26,424 nt of DNA from Nitrospirae bacterium GWC2_56_14. GTDB taxonomy: Bacteria > Nitrospirota > UBA9217. Position 1 is the stretch's first letter, and every line of letters begins with the position of its first letter. A program made the position numbers and the translations under genes. Positions 17,894 through 25,929 of the stretch are shown here, in pieces. The stretch lies in contig MHDY01000077.1 of assembly GCA_001803705.1 (NCBI GenBank), forward strand, positions 1-26,424, written 5' to 3'. Below the pieces are notes generated by a model. The model was not told the origin of the DNA. It was given only the letters and a program-made list of their open reading frames with translations, and did no database searches.

Positions 17894-19861
17894 ATGAACC
17901 ATCTCGTAAACGAACGATCGCCCTATCTGCGGCATGCCGCGAACCAGCCTGTTGACTGGCGGCCCTGGTCCGATGAAGCCTTCGATCTGGCGCGTCAGGA
18001 GGACAAGCCGGTCTTTCTGAGCACCGGCGCGGTTTGGTGCCACTGGTGCCACGTCATGGCGAAGGAAACATTTCAGGATGAAGAGATCGCCCGGATGATG
18101 AACGAGCTCTTTATCTGCGTCAAGCTTGACCGCGACGAACGGCCCGATATAGACCGGCGCTTTCAGCAGGCCGTAGCCGCCATGGGAAGCGGCAGCGGGT
18201 GGCCCCTTTCCGTTTTCCTCACTCCGGACCGGCATCCTTTTTTCGGAGGCACCTACTTTCCGCCCGAGGACCGGTATGGCCGTCCGGGTTTCAAGTCCGT
18301 GCTGAGGTCGGTCAGCGGGTTCTATCACTCCCAGCGGGGAGAGGTTGAGGACTATGCCGGCCGTCTCAGGGAAGCGCTGATGCCCGACCGGGTCCAGCCG
18401 GGCGAGCTGAGGAAGCAGTCATTAACGGATGCGGTGACAGCGATCCTGACGCAATATGATCCGAAGAACGGCGGTTTTGGCTCCTCGCCAAAGTTCCCCA
18501 TGCCGGGGGCCCTGGAATTTCTGATCCGCCGGCATGCCCTGATGCTGGACGGAACATTCGTCGAACTGGCCGTCAGAAAAACGCTGGAGAGCATGGCGTG
18601 CGGCGGATTCCATGACCAGCTGGGCGGCGGATTCCACCGGTACTCCGTTGACGAGGCGTGGATCGTACCGCACTTTGAAAAGATGGCCGACGACAATGCC
18701 TGGCTGCTCAGGAACTATATCGATGCCTTTGCCCGGTTCGGTGATGAGCGGTTCAAAGAGGTGGCTCTCGGCATCATCCGGTACAGCCGCGAGGTCCTGT
18801 CCGATCCTGCGGGCGGGTTCTTTGCCAGCCAGGACGCGGATGTAACGCCCGATGACGAAGGAGGGTACTTCACCTGGACCGATGACGAGTTCCGGTCCGT
18901 CCTGACCGTTGAAGAGCATGGAGTGCTTTCGCGGCTCCTGCTCGATCCGCGCGGAGCCATGCACCACGATCCATCGCGGCAGGTGCTCTTTGCTGCCCGG
19001 GAACCGCGGGATATCGCCCAGGAGCTTTCACTGCCCTTTGATGACGTGGAGCGCATCATCGCTCGCGGGAAAGAAAAGCTCCTTCGTGCCCGGAACGACC
19101 GTCCTGCGCCGTTCATCGACCGGACGCTCTACACTTCCCTGAACGGCCTGTTCATTGCGTCCTGTCTCCGGGCGGCCCGCGTGCTTCCTGACCCCTGGCT
19201 CCTGGAATTTTCGCTTGCCAGCCTGAGCCGCATCCTGCAGGAGCATTACCACGGCGCCGGGCTCCTGCATACCGCCGGGGTCCCCGGTATTCTCGACGAT
19301 CACGTTCACCTGGTGGAAGCCTTGATCGAGGCCCATGAAATGACGGGTGATCCGCGGCATCTCTCGCAGGCCCGGGAGCTGATGGATCTCACGCTCACCA
19401 GGTTCCAGGACAGCGAGGGAGGGTTCTTCGATACAGCGCAGGAGGTTCTGGGAACGCGGCTCAAACGAATCGACGATATCCCGCACTCGTCCGCCAACAG
19501 CACGGCCGTTACGCTGCTGCTCAAGCTCCATCGCCTCACCGGTGAGGACCGGTACCAGGAGGCTGCCGGCAGGGCGCTTTCGCTCTTCACGCATGCTGCC
19601 GCGGAGATCGGGATACACGCCGGCGCCTATTACGGAGGGCTCGACGCCTGGTTCCACCTTCTGACGCTCACCGTGGAAGCACCTCCCGGGGGCATGCTCG
19701 CGCGAGCGGCCCGCAGATTCGGCGGGACCTCTGCCGTCATTCGGTACAACGAAGATCACGGCCGCGTGCTCCCCTGTCTGGGCACGCTCTGCGGCGAACC
19801 GATCACCGATCCCGGGGCGCTTGCCGAAAGCGTCAACAAACTGCACCTGCGGGGTGTTTAG
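17894..19861 (+). CDS. DUF255 thioredoxin-domain protein (YyaL/SSP411 family)
   Basis: A 655-aa protein, slightly shorter than the usual 670-700 aa. The N-terminus is the DUF255 thioredoxin-like domain: MNHLVNERSPYLRHAANQPVDW, then the redox-type motif WCHWCHVM (cysteines 49 and 52), CVKLDRDERPDIDRRF and GWPLSVFLTPDRHPFFGGTYFPP. The rest is an alpha/alpha-barrel glycosidase-like region: GFGSSPKFPMP, MACGGFHDQLGGGFHRYSVDEAWIVPHFEKMADDNA, SQDADVTPDDEGGYFTW and LNGLFIASCLRAARVL. The biochemical role of the family is not settled. One variation is STGAVWCHWCH, where many members have SxGYSTCHWCH. The ATG at 17894 is chosen from the conserved start MNHL; no Shine-Dalgarno is visible because a family A repeat lies directly upstream. 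Confidence 0.92.
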   Translation: MNHLVNERSPYLRHAANQPVDWRPWSDEAFDLARQEDKPVFLSTGAVWCHWCHVMAKETFQDEEIARMMNELFICVKLDRDERPDIDRRFQQAVAAMGSGSGWPLSVFLTPDRHPFFGGTYFPPEDRYGRPGFKSVLRSVSGFYHSQRGEVEDYAGRLREALMPDRVQPGELRKQSLTDAVTAILTQYDPKNGGFGSSPKFPMPGALEFLIRRHALMLDGTFVELAVRKTLESMACGGFHDQLGGGFHRYSVDEAWIVPHFEKMADDNAWLLRNYIDAFARFGDERFKEVALGIIRYSREVLSDPAGGFFASQDADVTPDDEGGYFTWTDDEFRSVLTVEEHGVLSRLLLDPRGAMHHDPSRQVLFAAREPRDIAQELSLPFDDVERIIARGKEKLLRARNDRPAPFIDRTLYTSLNGLFIASCLRAARVLPDPWLLEFSLASLSRILQEHYHGAGLLHTAGVPGILDDHVHLVEALIEAHEMTGDPRHLSQARELMDLTLTRFQDSEGGFFDTAQEVLGTRLKRIDDIPHSSANSTAVTLLLKLHRLTGEDRYQEAAGRALSLFTHAAAEIGIHAGAYYGGLDAWFHLLTLTVEAPPGGMLARAARRFGGTSAVIRYNEDHGRVLPCLGTLCGEPITDPGALAESVNKLHLRGV

Positions 19862-19892
19862 TGTGGATTAAAATGCACGATCCATTATCCTG

Positions 19893-19901
19893 TGCTATGA
19901 T
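19893..19901 (+). promoter_or_regulatory. Possible extended -10 promoter for the epimerase-like gene
   Basis: TGC followed by TATGAT (19896-19901), 107 bases before the start codon. No convincing -35 is seen (TGCACG at 19874-19879, spacer 16). Confidence 0.35.
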
Positions 19902-20007
19902 AGATGCATTCGTAAAAAGCCATGATCTGCTGCGGGCCGGAGAACCGAAGTATGTACTTTGAAGAGAGAAGGCTCTTCTCAGCGGCCTGTCCGCGGGGAG
20001 TCGGCAC

Positions 20008-20961
20008 ATGAGGGCCCTGGTTACCGGCGGTACGGGATTTATCGGCAGCCGGGTCGTCGATCTCCTGCTGAAGCAGGGACAGGTCGTCCGGCTTTTTTCG
20101 AGGCAGCGGGAGCTCCCCAGCCGCCTCCAGGGCAAACGGGTGACGCTCTATCACGGAGACCTGCGCGACCCCGCGTCGCTCCTCGATGCCATGGAAGGCA
20201 TGGACGTCGTGTACCACCTGGGCGAGATCCGGAACACCTCGCGCCATGCGGCTGAAATGAACGTGCGGACCCTGGAGTGGGTCGTGGACGAGCTCGCGCA
20301 GGCGGGCATTGAACGGATCGTGTTCGTCAGTTCCTTGAGTGTTGCCGGGATCCCTTCCCGGGTGCCGGCCACGGAGGAGACAAAACCTGCTGCCCTGCTG
20401 AATGACCATTACACCTGGTACAAGCGGACCTGTGAGAAGCTCCTTGCCGACCAGTCCAATGCCGCATCGGTCGTCATACGGCCCGGCGTGGTCTATGGCA
20501 AGGGCTCGCGCTATCTGGAACGCCTGGTCGCGTCGGTGCAGCGCCTCGGCCCCCACGGTTTTCCCTTCATCGGCAACGGCATGCAGGTCGCTCCCTTCGT
20601 GCATGTCAATGATCTTGCCGCGGCCATCTGCCTTGCGGGAACGCGGACCCCTGCCGTTTGCCAGGTCTTCAACATCACCGACGGCCTGCATCACAGCTGG
20701 TTCGATTTTTTCAAGGCCATTGCCGATGCATCGAACAAAAGGTTCAGGATCATTCCCGTTCCGCCGCTTCTGATGCGAAGGCCCGCGCAGTGCCTTGATC
20801 TTTTTCTCGGGCTGTTCGGGGTGAAGCTTAGCCTGAACAATTACGTGCGGTACCTGGCTTCGAACATCCTGTTCGATCCTGCCCGGGCAAGGGAACTGCT
20901 GGGATGGAAACCGCAGGAAGATTTTTACCGGAGTGTGGAAGACATGGTCCGGCAGGAATGA
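20008..20961 (+). CDS. NAD(P)-dependent epimerase/dehydratase (extended SDR)
   Basis: A 317-aa protein; GGGGAG at 19995-20000 lies 7 bases before the ATG. The Rossmann motif GGTGFIG (7-13) binds NAD(P). Extended short-chain dehydrogenase features follow: the DLRDPASL acidic turn, VVYHLGEI, the catalytic serine region FVSSLSVAG (S109/S111) and the YxxxK pair Y135 and K139 in HYTWYK. RPGVVYGKG and FVHVNDLAAAICLA are typical of sugar-nucleotide or 3-beta-hydroxysteroid-like members. The C-terminus ends with RARELLGWKPQEDFYRSVEDMV. The substrate cannot be told; a nucleotide sugar or a lipid-linked compound is possible. The nitroreductase start is 19 bases downstream, suggesting co-transcription. 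Confidence 0.87.
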   Translation: MRALVTGGTGFIGSRVVDLLLKQGQVVRLFSRQRELPSRLQGKRVTLYHGDLRDPASLLDAMEGMDVVYHLGEIRNTSRHAAEMNVRTLEWVVDELAQAGIERIVFVSSLSVAGIPSRVPATEETKPAALLNDHYTWYKRTCEKLLADQSNAASVVIRPGVVYGKGSRYLERLVASVQRLGPHGFPFIGNGMQVAPFVHVNDLAAAICLAGTRTPAVCQVFNITDGLHHSWFDFFKAIADASNKRFRIIPVPPLLMRRPAQCLDLFLGLFGVKLSLNNYVRYLASNILFDPARARELLGWKPQEDFYRSVEDMVRQE

Positions 20962-20980
20962 CCGCAACAAAGGAGGATCG

Positions 20981-21493
20981 ATGATGGATGCCATGAACGC
21001 TCTCCTGACCCGGAAAAGCATCAGGGTGTATACCTCCAAGCGGGTTTCGCGCGAGCTGATCCAGGAGGTCCTGGAAGCGGCCATGTGCGCGCCTTCTGCC
21101 GGCAACGAACGGCCCTGGCATTTCGTGGTCCTGACCGACCGCGCCCTGCTCGACGGGATCCCGAAGTTCCATCCTTATGCCGCCATGTTGAAGCACGCCT
21201 CGGCTGCGATCCTGGTCTGCGGCGATCCGACCATGGAAAAACACCAGGGATACTGGGTCCTGGACTGCGCGGCAGCGACGGAAAATCTTCTGCTCGCGGC
21301 CCATGCCAAGGGGCTCGGCGCGGTCTGGTGCGGGGTTTACCCCACGGCGGACCGCGTGGTGAATATGCGTGCACTGCTCGACCTTCCCGCGCAGGTCGTT
21401 CCCTTTTCCCTGATCCCGCTCGGCTTTCCTGCAGAGGAAAAAAAGGCGGGGGACCGCTTCGACGCATCGCGCGTGCACGAGAACCGCTGGTAG
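20981..21493 (+). CDS. FMN-dependent nitroreductase-family protein
   Basis: A 170-aa protein. AGGAGG at 20971-20976 serves either the ATG at 20981 (spacer 4) or 20984 (spacer 7, equally likely); an upstream in-frame ATG at 20933 lies inside the previous gene and is rejected. The family's FMN phosphate-binding segment is RKSIRVYTSKRVS, followed by VLEAAMCAPSAGNERPWHFVV. The C-terminal flavin contact region is AATENLLLAAHAKGLGAVWCGVYP, then the late signature VVPFSLIPLGFP. These dimeric flavoproteins use NAD(P)H to reduce nitro groups, quinones or related compounds; the physiological substrate here is unknown. It follows the epimerase gene closely and is the last gene before a 245-base gap leading to pal. 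Confidence 0.88.
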   Translation: MMDAMNALLTRKSIRVYTSKRVSRELIQEVLEAAMCAPSAGNERPWHFVVLTDRALLDGIPKFHPYAAMLKHASAAILVCGDPTMEKHQGYWVLDCAAATENLLLAAHAKGLGAVWCGVYPTADRVVNMRALLDLPAQVVPFSLIPLGFPAEEKKAGDRFDASRVHENRW

Positions 21494-21600
21494 GGAACCT
21501 GCCCGGAACGGTACTGAGCGATACCGCGGAAGTCGACAACGAAAAAAAACTGTCTGAATGGGTGTATGCCGGGTGAGCGCCCGTGAGAGACCCAAGAATG

Positions 21601-21629
21601 TTGACAAGGTTTTGGGAGTATGTTATGGT
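21601..21629 (+). promoter_or_regulatory. Strong sigma70-type promoter of pal
   Basis: A perfect TTGACA (21601-21606), a 17-base spacer, and TATGGT (21624-21629) preceded by TGT as an extended -10. The leader of about 100 bases before the pal ATG contains a 6-bp stem TTCTCT/AGAGAA (21688-21706) and the ribosome-binding site AAGGAGG (21725-21731). This shows that pal-cpoB has its own promoter, independent of the distant tolQRAB. Confidence 0.75.
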
Positions 21630-21738
21630 TCCTTCACTGTCTATGCAGGTTCATTCAGGGTGCAGTACAGATTGTTTCAGATAGTTCTTCTCTCAATTTA
21701 AGAGAACAATGAAAGTTACTTCCTAAGGAGGAATCGCC

Positions 21739-22347
21739 ATGAAGAATCGATCGAAGATAAGCATTGTGTTGTCCTATGTACTTATTCTGTTCGTAAGCAT
21801 GTTCGTTCTCTGGGGTTGTCCCAAGAGCGCCGAGATCATAGCCGAGCCGGAAGCGCAGCCGGCGCCTGAGGTCACGACGGAGCAGTCGGAGGCTGCCAAA
21901 GCTGAAGCGATGGCGCAGGCCAATGCTGAAAGGGAGCGCGCTGCCGCCGCTGCAGCAGCAGAAGCCGCAGCACGTGAAGAGACCGAGGCCAGGGAACGGG
22001 CAGCTGCCGCAGCCGAGGCGGGTCTCAAACCGATCTATTTTGATTTCGACCGGTCCTTTATCCGCGATGATGCGCGTGCAGTGATGAAGGAGAACGCCGA
22101 CTGGCTCAAGGCGAACCCGAACGTGAAGGTCAGGATCGAAGGGAACTGCGATGAGCGCGGCACCATCGAATACAACCAGGCGCTCGGTCAGCGGCGCGCC
22201 GCTGCAGCCAGGAAATATCTTACGGACCTCGGTATTGCGTCGAGCCGGATCTCGCTCATCAGTTACGGCAAGGAAAAGCCGGCTTGCAATGAGCAGACCG
22301 AAGAGTGCTGGCAGATGAACCGGCGAGACGAGCTCGTCGCGCAGTGA
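21739..22347 (+). CDS. pal: Peptidoglycan-associated lipoprotein Pal
   Basis: A 202-aa outer-membrane lipoprotein. The N-terminus is a signal peptide ending in LWGC, with Cys27 as the predicted lipidated residue; tryptophan at the -2 position is unusual for a lipobox. Residues about 30-93 are an Ala/Glu-rich, probably coiled-coil tether. The OmpA-like domain (about 95-202) shows PIYFDFDRSFIRDDA, NVKVRIEGNCDERGTIEYNQALGQRRA, SRISLISYGKEKPAC and a terminal MNRRDELVAQ, with the Asp and Arg used to bind meso-diaminopimelate. Pal ties the outer membrane to peptidoglycan and is pulled by TolA through TolB. AAGGAGG is 7 bases before the ATG, and a strong promoter lies about 110 bases upstream. Confidence 0.93.
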   Translation: MKNRSKISIVLSYVLILFVSMFVLWGCPKSAEIIAEPEAQPAPEVTTEQSEAAKAEAMAQANAERERAAAAAAAEAAAREETEARERAAAAAEAGLKPIYFDFDRSFIRDDARAVMKENADWLKANPNVKVRIEGNCDERGTIEYNQALGQRRAAAARKYLTDLGIASSRISLISYGKEKPACNEQTEECWQMNRRDELVAQ

Positions 22348-22362
22348 CACCGTAACATCAAC

Positions 22363-22391
22363 CCGGTCAGGCGGCATCGCCGCCTGACCGG
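22363..22391. promoter_or_regulatory. 13-bp perfect hairpin between pal and cpoB
   Basis: Arms CCGGTCAGGCGGC (22363-22375) and its exact reverse complement (22379-22391) are separated by only ATC. No T-run follows, so it is not a classical intrinsic terminator. It may reduce read-through to cpoB or stabilise the 3' end of pal mRNA. Confidence 0.8.
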
Positions 22392-22420
22392 ATGCACCAC
22401 CGATCCCGCGAGCCTATTCC

Positions 22421-23275
22421 ATGATGATAAAAAAAACAGTGACCGTCTCCACGCTCCTTCTGCTGGCAGCCTGTGCGCCCCAGGCGGAGCTCGTGAAGAC
22501 CCGCACGGAGCTTTCCGATGTCCGGACCGGCACCAGAGCGGTCGAGTCCACGGTGCAGGACCTGCAGAAGCGTCTGGCTGCCGCCGAAAAGCGGCTTGAG
22601 GCTGCGGAAAAACGGGCCGATGCGGCAGAGGAATTGGCAAAGAACACCAGCAACGTGGAAAAGGCCGTAGCCGATGCAGGCGCACGCTTCGATCAGCTCT
22701 CCACGGACATCCAGCTGGTCCAGGGCAGGCTGGAGGAGAACAATTACCGCATTTCCGACCTTGCGCAGAAGATCGACGACCGCGGTTTTAAGATCTCCGA
22801 GCTGGCGGCGCGCATTGACGACCTTGATGCCAGGATGAAGCCGTCCGCAGCCGGCGTGTCAACGCCTGCGGCAACGGCACAGAGGCCGGCAGCCAGGGTC
22901 GAACCTTCCGAAGCCTACCGTCAGGCCAAGGTCGATTACGATAAGGGCAACTTCGACCTCGCACTTGCCGGGTTCCAGAACTACCTCGTGCAATTTCCCG
23001 ATGCAAGCCAGGCTGATAATGCCCAGTACTGGGCTGGCGAATGCCACTATTCGCTGAAGGAATTCAATAAGGCCATTGAGGCCTTCACCAGGGTCATCAA
23101 CACCTATCCCAAGAGCGACAAAGTTGCCGGAGCTAAGCTCAAGATCGGCCTGTCCTATATGAACGAAAAGAACAATGCAAAGGCCAGGGAAGCATTGAAC
23201 AAGGTCATTGTGGAGCATCCCGGGAGCAAAGAGTCCGAAATTGCAAAGAGCCGGCTCCAGAAGATCGGGAAATAG
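22421..23275 (+). CDS. cpoB: Tol-Pal coordinator CpoB (YbgF), lipoprotein form
   Basis: A 284-aa envelope protein. The signal peptide ends LLLLAAC, a good lipobox with Cys18, so this version is probably lipid-anchored, whereas E. coli CpoB is soluble and periplasmic. Residues about 22-135 form a long coiled coil (LQKRLAAAEKRLEAAEKRADAAEELA and heptads after it). Residues about 165-284 are TPR repeats of the YbgF type: AYRQAKVDYDKGNFDLALAGFQNYLVQFPDASQADNAQYWAGECHY, then AIEAFTRVINTYPKSDKV and AREALNKVIVEHPGS. CpoB links peptidoglycan synthesis with Tol-driven constriction. It follows pal by 73 bases, after a strong hairpin, and no Shine-Dalgarno is visible before the ATG pair at 22421/22424. 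Confidence 0.92.
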   Translation: MMIKKTVTVSTLLLLAACAPQAELVKTRTELSDVRTGTRAVESTVQDLQKRLAAAEKRLEAAEKRADAAEELAKNTSNVEKAVADAGARFDQLSTDIQLVQGRLEENNYRISDLAQKIDDRGFKISELAARIDDLDARMKPSAAGVSTPAATAQRPAARVEPSEAYRQAKVDYDKGNFDLALAGFQNYLVQFPDASQADNAQYWAGECHYSLKEFNKAIEAFTRVINTYPKSDKVAGAKLKIGLSYMNEKNNAKAREALNKVIVEHPGSKESEIAKSRLQKIGK

Positions 23276-23506
23276 CGTATTTCACCGGATCCAGGCCCTC
23301 CTCCTTCTTAATTACTCATCATTTCTCATCCTGCCAGGGAACCTCACGCCGCCAATGCAATGTAGTAAATGCTACAATAATATCATCAGAGGCTCCAATT
23401 CCAACTGATCCGCTATAATTATTAATACTATCATTTTGATTTAATGTAAATATTTAATCTGCTCTTTTGGCGCAGTCATTGCTATATGTCACGCAGGAGG
23501 CGTGGA
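23276..23506. other. AT-rich leader of the metal-efflux operon
   Basis: This 231-base gap is clearly richer in A and T than the rest of the window, most of all at 23360-23460. It holds TGTAG-taaatg-CTACA (23362-23377), a short inverted repeat that could be an operator, and a perfect TATAAT (23414-23419) without a convincing -35. No terminator for cpoB is seen. Confidence 0.5.
23414..23419 (+). promoter_or_regulatory. Candidate -10 element of the efflux operon
   Basis: A perfect TATAAT, 93 bases before the TolC-family start. The position 17 bases upstream reads AGGCTC, not a sigma70 -35, as is common at promoters that need an activator. Confidence 0.35.
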
Positions 23507-24757
23507 ATGCGTACCTTTTTAGGATTTCTTTTGATCATCAGTATGGGCCTTACCCCCGGGTTGTCGCGGGCTCAGGACGCGGTTATTTCGCTGCCCGAGC
23601 TGGAGCAGGAAGCGCTCACGAACAATCCCGAGATCAATATGGCCGCGAAAAAATTTGAGGCGGCCGCGGAAAGGAAGTCGCTCGCCTCCGCCATGCCGGA
23701 CCCGATGATAGGCATCATGCTTCAGAATGTGGGCGCCCTCGGCACCTCGACCGTGGGCAAGGAAGAAATGAGCATGCAGGGAGTGGTGTTCACGCAGGAG
23801 ATCCCCTTCCCGGGCAAGCTTTCCATCAAGGGCCGGGCGGCCGCAAAAATGGCGGGTCGAGAACAGGAAAACTCCCGGGAGACCAAACTCAGGGTGCTGA
23901 GCAGTTTAAGGACTGCCTACTACGAGTACTACCTGGCGTACCGGTCAGCGGAGATCCTGCATGAGACCAAGGAACTTATGAAGAACGTCCAGGGGATCGC
24001 CGAGACCCGGTATGCGACCGGGCAGGGCATGCAGCAGGACGTGATCAGGGCGCAACTCGAGGTTTCCATGCTGCTGGACAGGATCGCCGAAGAGGACGGG
24101 AAAAAAGAGACCCAGGCCGCACTGATCAGCAGTCTCGTGGGCCGGAACCCGATGCTGTCCCTGGGAAGGCCGGCCGAACCTGCCCGAAAGGCGATGGGCA
24201 AAAGCATGGATGAAATGGCCGTCAAGGCCCAGGCCCATTCGCCGATGCTGAAGGGCAAGCAGCAGATGGTGGAGCAGAGCGAAGCGGAGCTGTCCATGAG
24301 CCGCTGGGAATATATGCCGGACATGGTGTTGTCCGCCGGCATGTTCACGCGGGGTGACTTCAAGGACGTCTGGCAGGCGAGCCTGATGTTCAAAGTGCCG
24401 CTGTATTTCTGGAACAAATCGACGGGAGTCAAGGCCGCGAACGCGGACCACCATGCGGCCCAATATGAGTATGAAGCGGAAAAACTGGCGCTCCTGGCCC
24501 GCATGCGCGATCTCTATGCCATGGTGAAGACGTCCGAACACCACCTCCACTTGTACCAAACGGGGATCATTCCCCAGGCGCGGATGGCGCTTCAATCCGC
24601 CTCATCGAACTACCAGGTGGGAAAGACCGACTTTATGTCGCTGCTCGAGGCGGAGAACACGCTGCTCAAATACCAGCTCATGGAGCAGGAGGAACTGGTG
24701 AACCTGAGCAAGAACCAATCCATGCTCGGGGAGATCACGGGGGAAGAACATGAGTGA
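23507..24757 (+). CDS. TolC-family outer-membrane efflux protein (CusC-like role)
   Basis: A 416-aa protein. AGGAGG at 23495-23500, six bases upstream, sets the ATG at 23507; an earlier ATG at 23486 would add SRRRRG-type residues only. The signal peptide MRTFLGFLLIISMGL..GLSRA is probably cleaved before QDA. There is no lipobox, unlike E. coli CusC. The outer-membrane efflux protein domain follows: LEQEALTNNPEINMAAKKFEAA, QEIPFPGKLSIKGRAA, YYEYYLAYRSAEILHETKELM and, in the second half, MFKVPLYFWNKSTGVKAA and VGKTDFMSLLEAENTLL. It forms the exit duct across the outer membrane for the downstream adaptor and pump. Its stop overlaps a possible ATG of the cusB-like gene. Confidence 0.9.
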   Translation: MRTFLGFLLIISMGLTPGLSRAQDAVISLPELEQEALTNNPEINMAAKKFEAAAERKSLASAMPDPMIGIMLQNVGALGTSTVGKEEMSMQGVVFTQEIPFPGKLSIKGRAAAKMAGREQENSRETKLRVLSSLRTAYYEYYLAYRSAEILHETKELMKNVQGIAETRYATGQGMQQDVIRAQLEVSMLLDRIAEEDGKKETQAALISSLVGRNPMLSLGRPAEPARKAMGKSMDEMAVKAQAHSPMLKGKQQMVEQSEAELSMSRWEYMPDMVLSAGMFTRGDFKDVWQASLMFKVPLYFWNKSTGVKAANADHHAAQYEYEAEKLALLARMRDLYAMVKTSEHHLHLYQTGIIPQARMALQSASSNYQVGKTDFMSLLEAENTLLKYQLMEQEELVNLSKNQSMLGEITGEEHE

Positions 24758-24758
24758 G

Positions 24759-24794
24759 AATTGCGGATTTCGGATTGCGGATTGCGGAATGAAA
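24759..24794. repeat. Family A heptad repeat, copy before the cusB-like gene
   Basis: A 36-base stretch of GATTGCG/GATTTCG heptamers ending in GGAATGAAA. It is identical, base for base, to 25930-25965 after the same gene. It starts two bases after the TolC-family stop codon and contains the ATG at 24789, one possible start of the adaptor gene. Confidence 0.9.
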
Positions 24795-25925
24795 GGCATG
24801 ATGCGTGTGTTAGCGGTCGTTTTCTTCGTATGCCTATCCAGTGCCCCGGTTTTTTCCCAGGACCATGCAGGACATCAGCAGGGTCAGGGGACCGCCGGCA
24901 CGGGCCAGGGAACGGTTGAAAAGAAACAAACGGCCCCGCCTGCCATCACGCTGTCGTCCGACAAGATGCAGCTCATCGGCGTGCGCACCGCCGTTGCCGC
25001 ATACCGCTCGCTGGACAGGCAGGTCCGCACGGTCGGAAAAGTGGAGGTCGATGAGACCAGGCTCGCTTTTGTGAACACGAAGGTCTCGGGATGGGTAAAG
25101 AAGCTCTTTGTGAACTTTACCGGCGACCGGGTAGAAAAAGGCCAACCGCTGCTTTCGATCTACAGCCCCGACCTCGTGACCGCCCAGGAAGAGTATCTCC
25201 TGGCGCTGCGCTCCCGGTCGACCGGTACGGGAGGCCTTCCGGAAGTGGAATCGTCGCAACAATCCCTGGTCGAATCAGCGAAGCGGCGGCTGCAATTGTG
25301 GGACATCTCGGCCCGGCAGATCGAGGAGCTCGAAAAGGCCGGTAAGCGCCTGACCGACATGACCATCGAGGCCCCGTTAAGCGGTATTGTGCTCGAAAAG
25401 ATGGTGATCGACGGCGCCTATGTGACCGCGGGGATGAACCTGTACAGGATCGCGGATCTGTCCAGGGTCTGGATCATGGCCGATATATACGAATACGAGG
25501 TCCCCCTGGTAAAGGTCGGGCAGCAGGCACGGGTGACCCTGCCGTACTCCGCGAACGAAATACTGCACGCTCAGGTGAGCTATATCAACCCCGTGCTCGA
25601 TCCCATGACGAGAACGGTCAAGGTGCGCATCGCGGTGAACAATCCCGGTTTGCTCCTCAAACCGGACATGTTCACCAATGTGGAGATCAGCGTCGCTTCC
25701 GGCCCGCGGCTCGTCATTCCCCGGGAAGCGGTGATCGATTCCGGCACCCGCCAGATCGTGTATGTCGAGACCCGTCCCGGCACGTATGAGATGCGCAGCG
25801 TGACGCTCGGCGTGCGCGGAGAACAGGACGTCGAAGTGGTCAAAGGCATAAAAAAGGGCGAACGCGTCGTGACGTCCGGCAATTTCCTTATAGACTCTGA
25901 AAGCCAGCTGAGGAGCGGACAATGA
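24789..25925 (+). CDS. RND efflux periplasmic adaptor, CusB-like
   Basis: About 378 aa from the ATG at 24789 (MKGMMRVLAVVFF); in-frame alternatives are 24798, 24801 and 24750. The ATG at 24750 has GGGGGAAG just upstream and overlaps the previous stop, but would translate the family A repeat. A signal peptide ends near VFSQ, followed by a His-containing segment DHAGHQQ that may touch metal. The adaptor core shows VRTVGKVEVDETRLAFVNTKVSGWVKKLFV, a lipoyl-like half VEKGQPLLSIYSPDLVTAQEEYL, a helical hairpin (about 145-190), MTIEAPLSGIVLEKMVIDGAYVTAGMNLYRIADLSRVWIMADIYEYE and a beta-barrel. The CusB type exports Cu(I)/Ag(I) or similar cations with CusA and an outer-membrane protein. Metal specificity cannot be read from the sequence. 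Confidence 0.9.
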   Translation: MKGMMRVLAVVFFVCLSSAPVFSQDHAGHQQGQGTAGTGQGTVEKKQTAPPAITLSSDKMQLIGVRTAVAAYRSLDRQVRTVGKVEVDETRLAFVNTKVSGWVKKLFVNFTGDRVEKGQPLLSIYSPDLVTAQEEYLLALRSRSTGTGGLPEVESSQQSLVESAKRRLQLWDISARQIEELEKAGKRLTDMTIEAPLSGIVLEKMVIDGAYVTAGMNLYRIADLSRVWIMADIYEYEVPLVKVGQQARVTLPYSANEILHAQVSYINPVLDPMTRTVKVRIAVNNPGLLLKPDMFTNVEISVASGPRLVIPREAVIDSGTRQIVYVETRPGTYEMRSVTLGVRGEQDVEVVKGIKKGERVVTSGNFLIDSESQLRSGQ

Positions 25926-25929
25926 TGTC

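Noticed and set aside
19885..21105. A 406-codon open frame on the minus strand
   Set aside because: Antisense to the epimerase and nitroreductase genes, both of which have clear family motifs and start signals.
22363..22395. The pal-cpoB hairpin as an intrinsic terminator
   Set aside because: No run of T follows the stem; the next bases are mixed.
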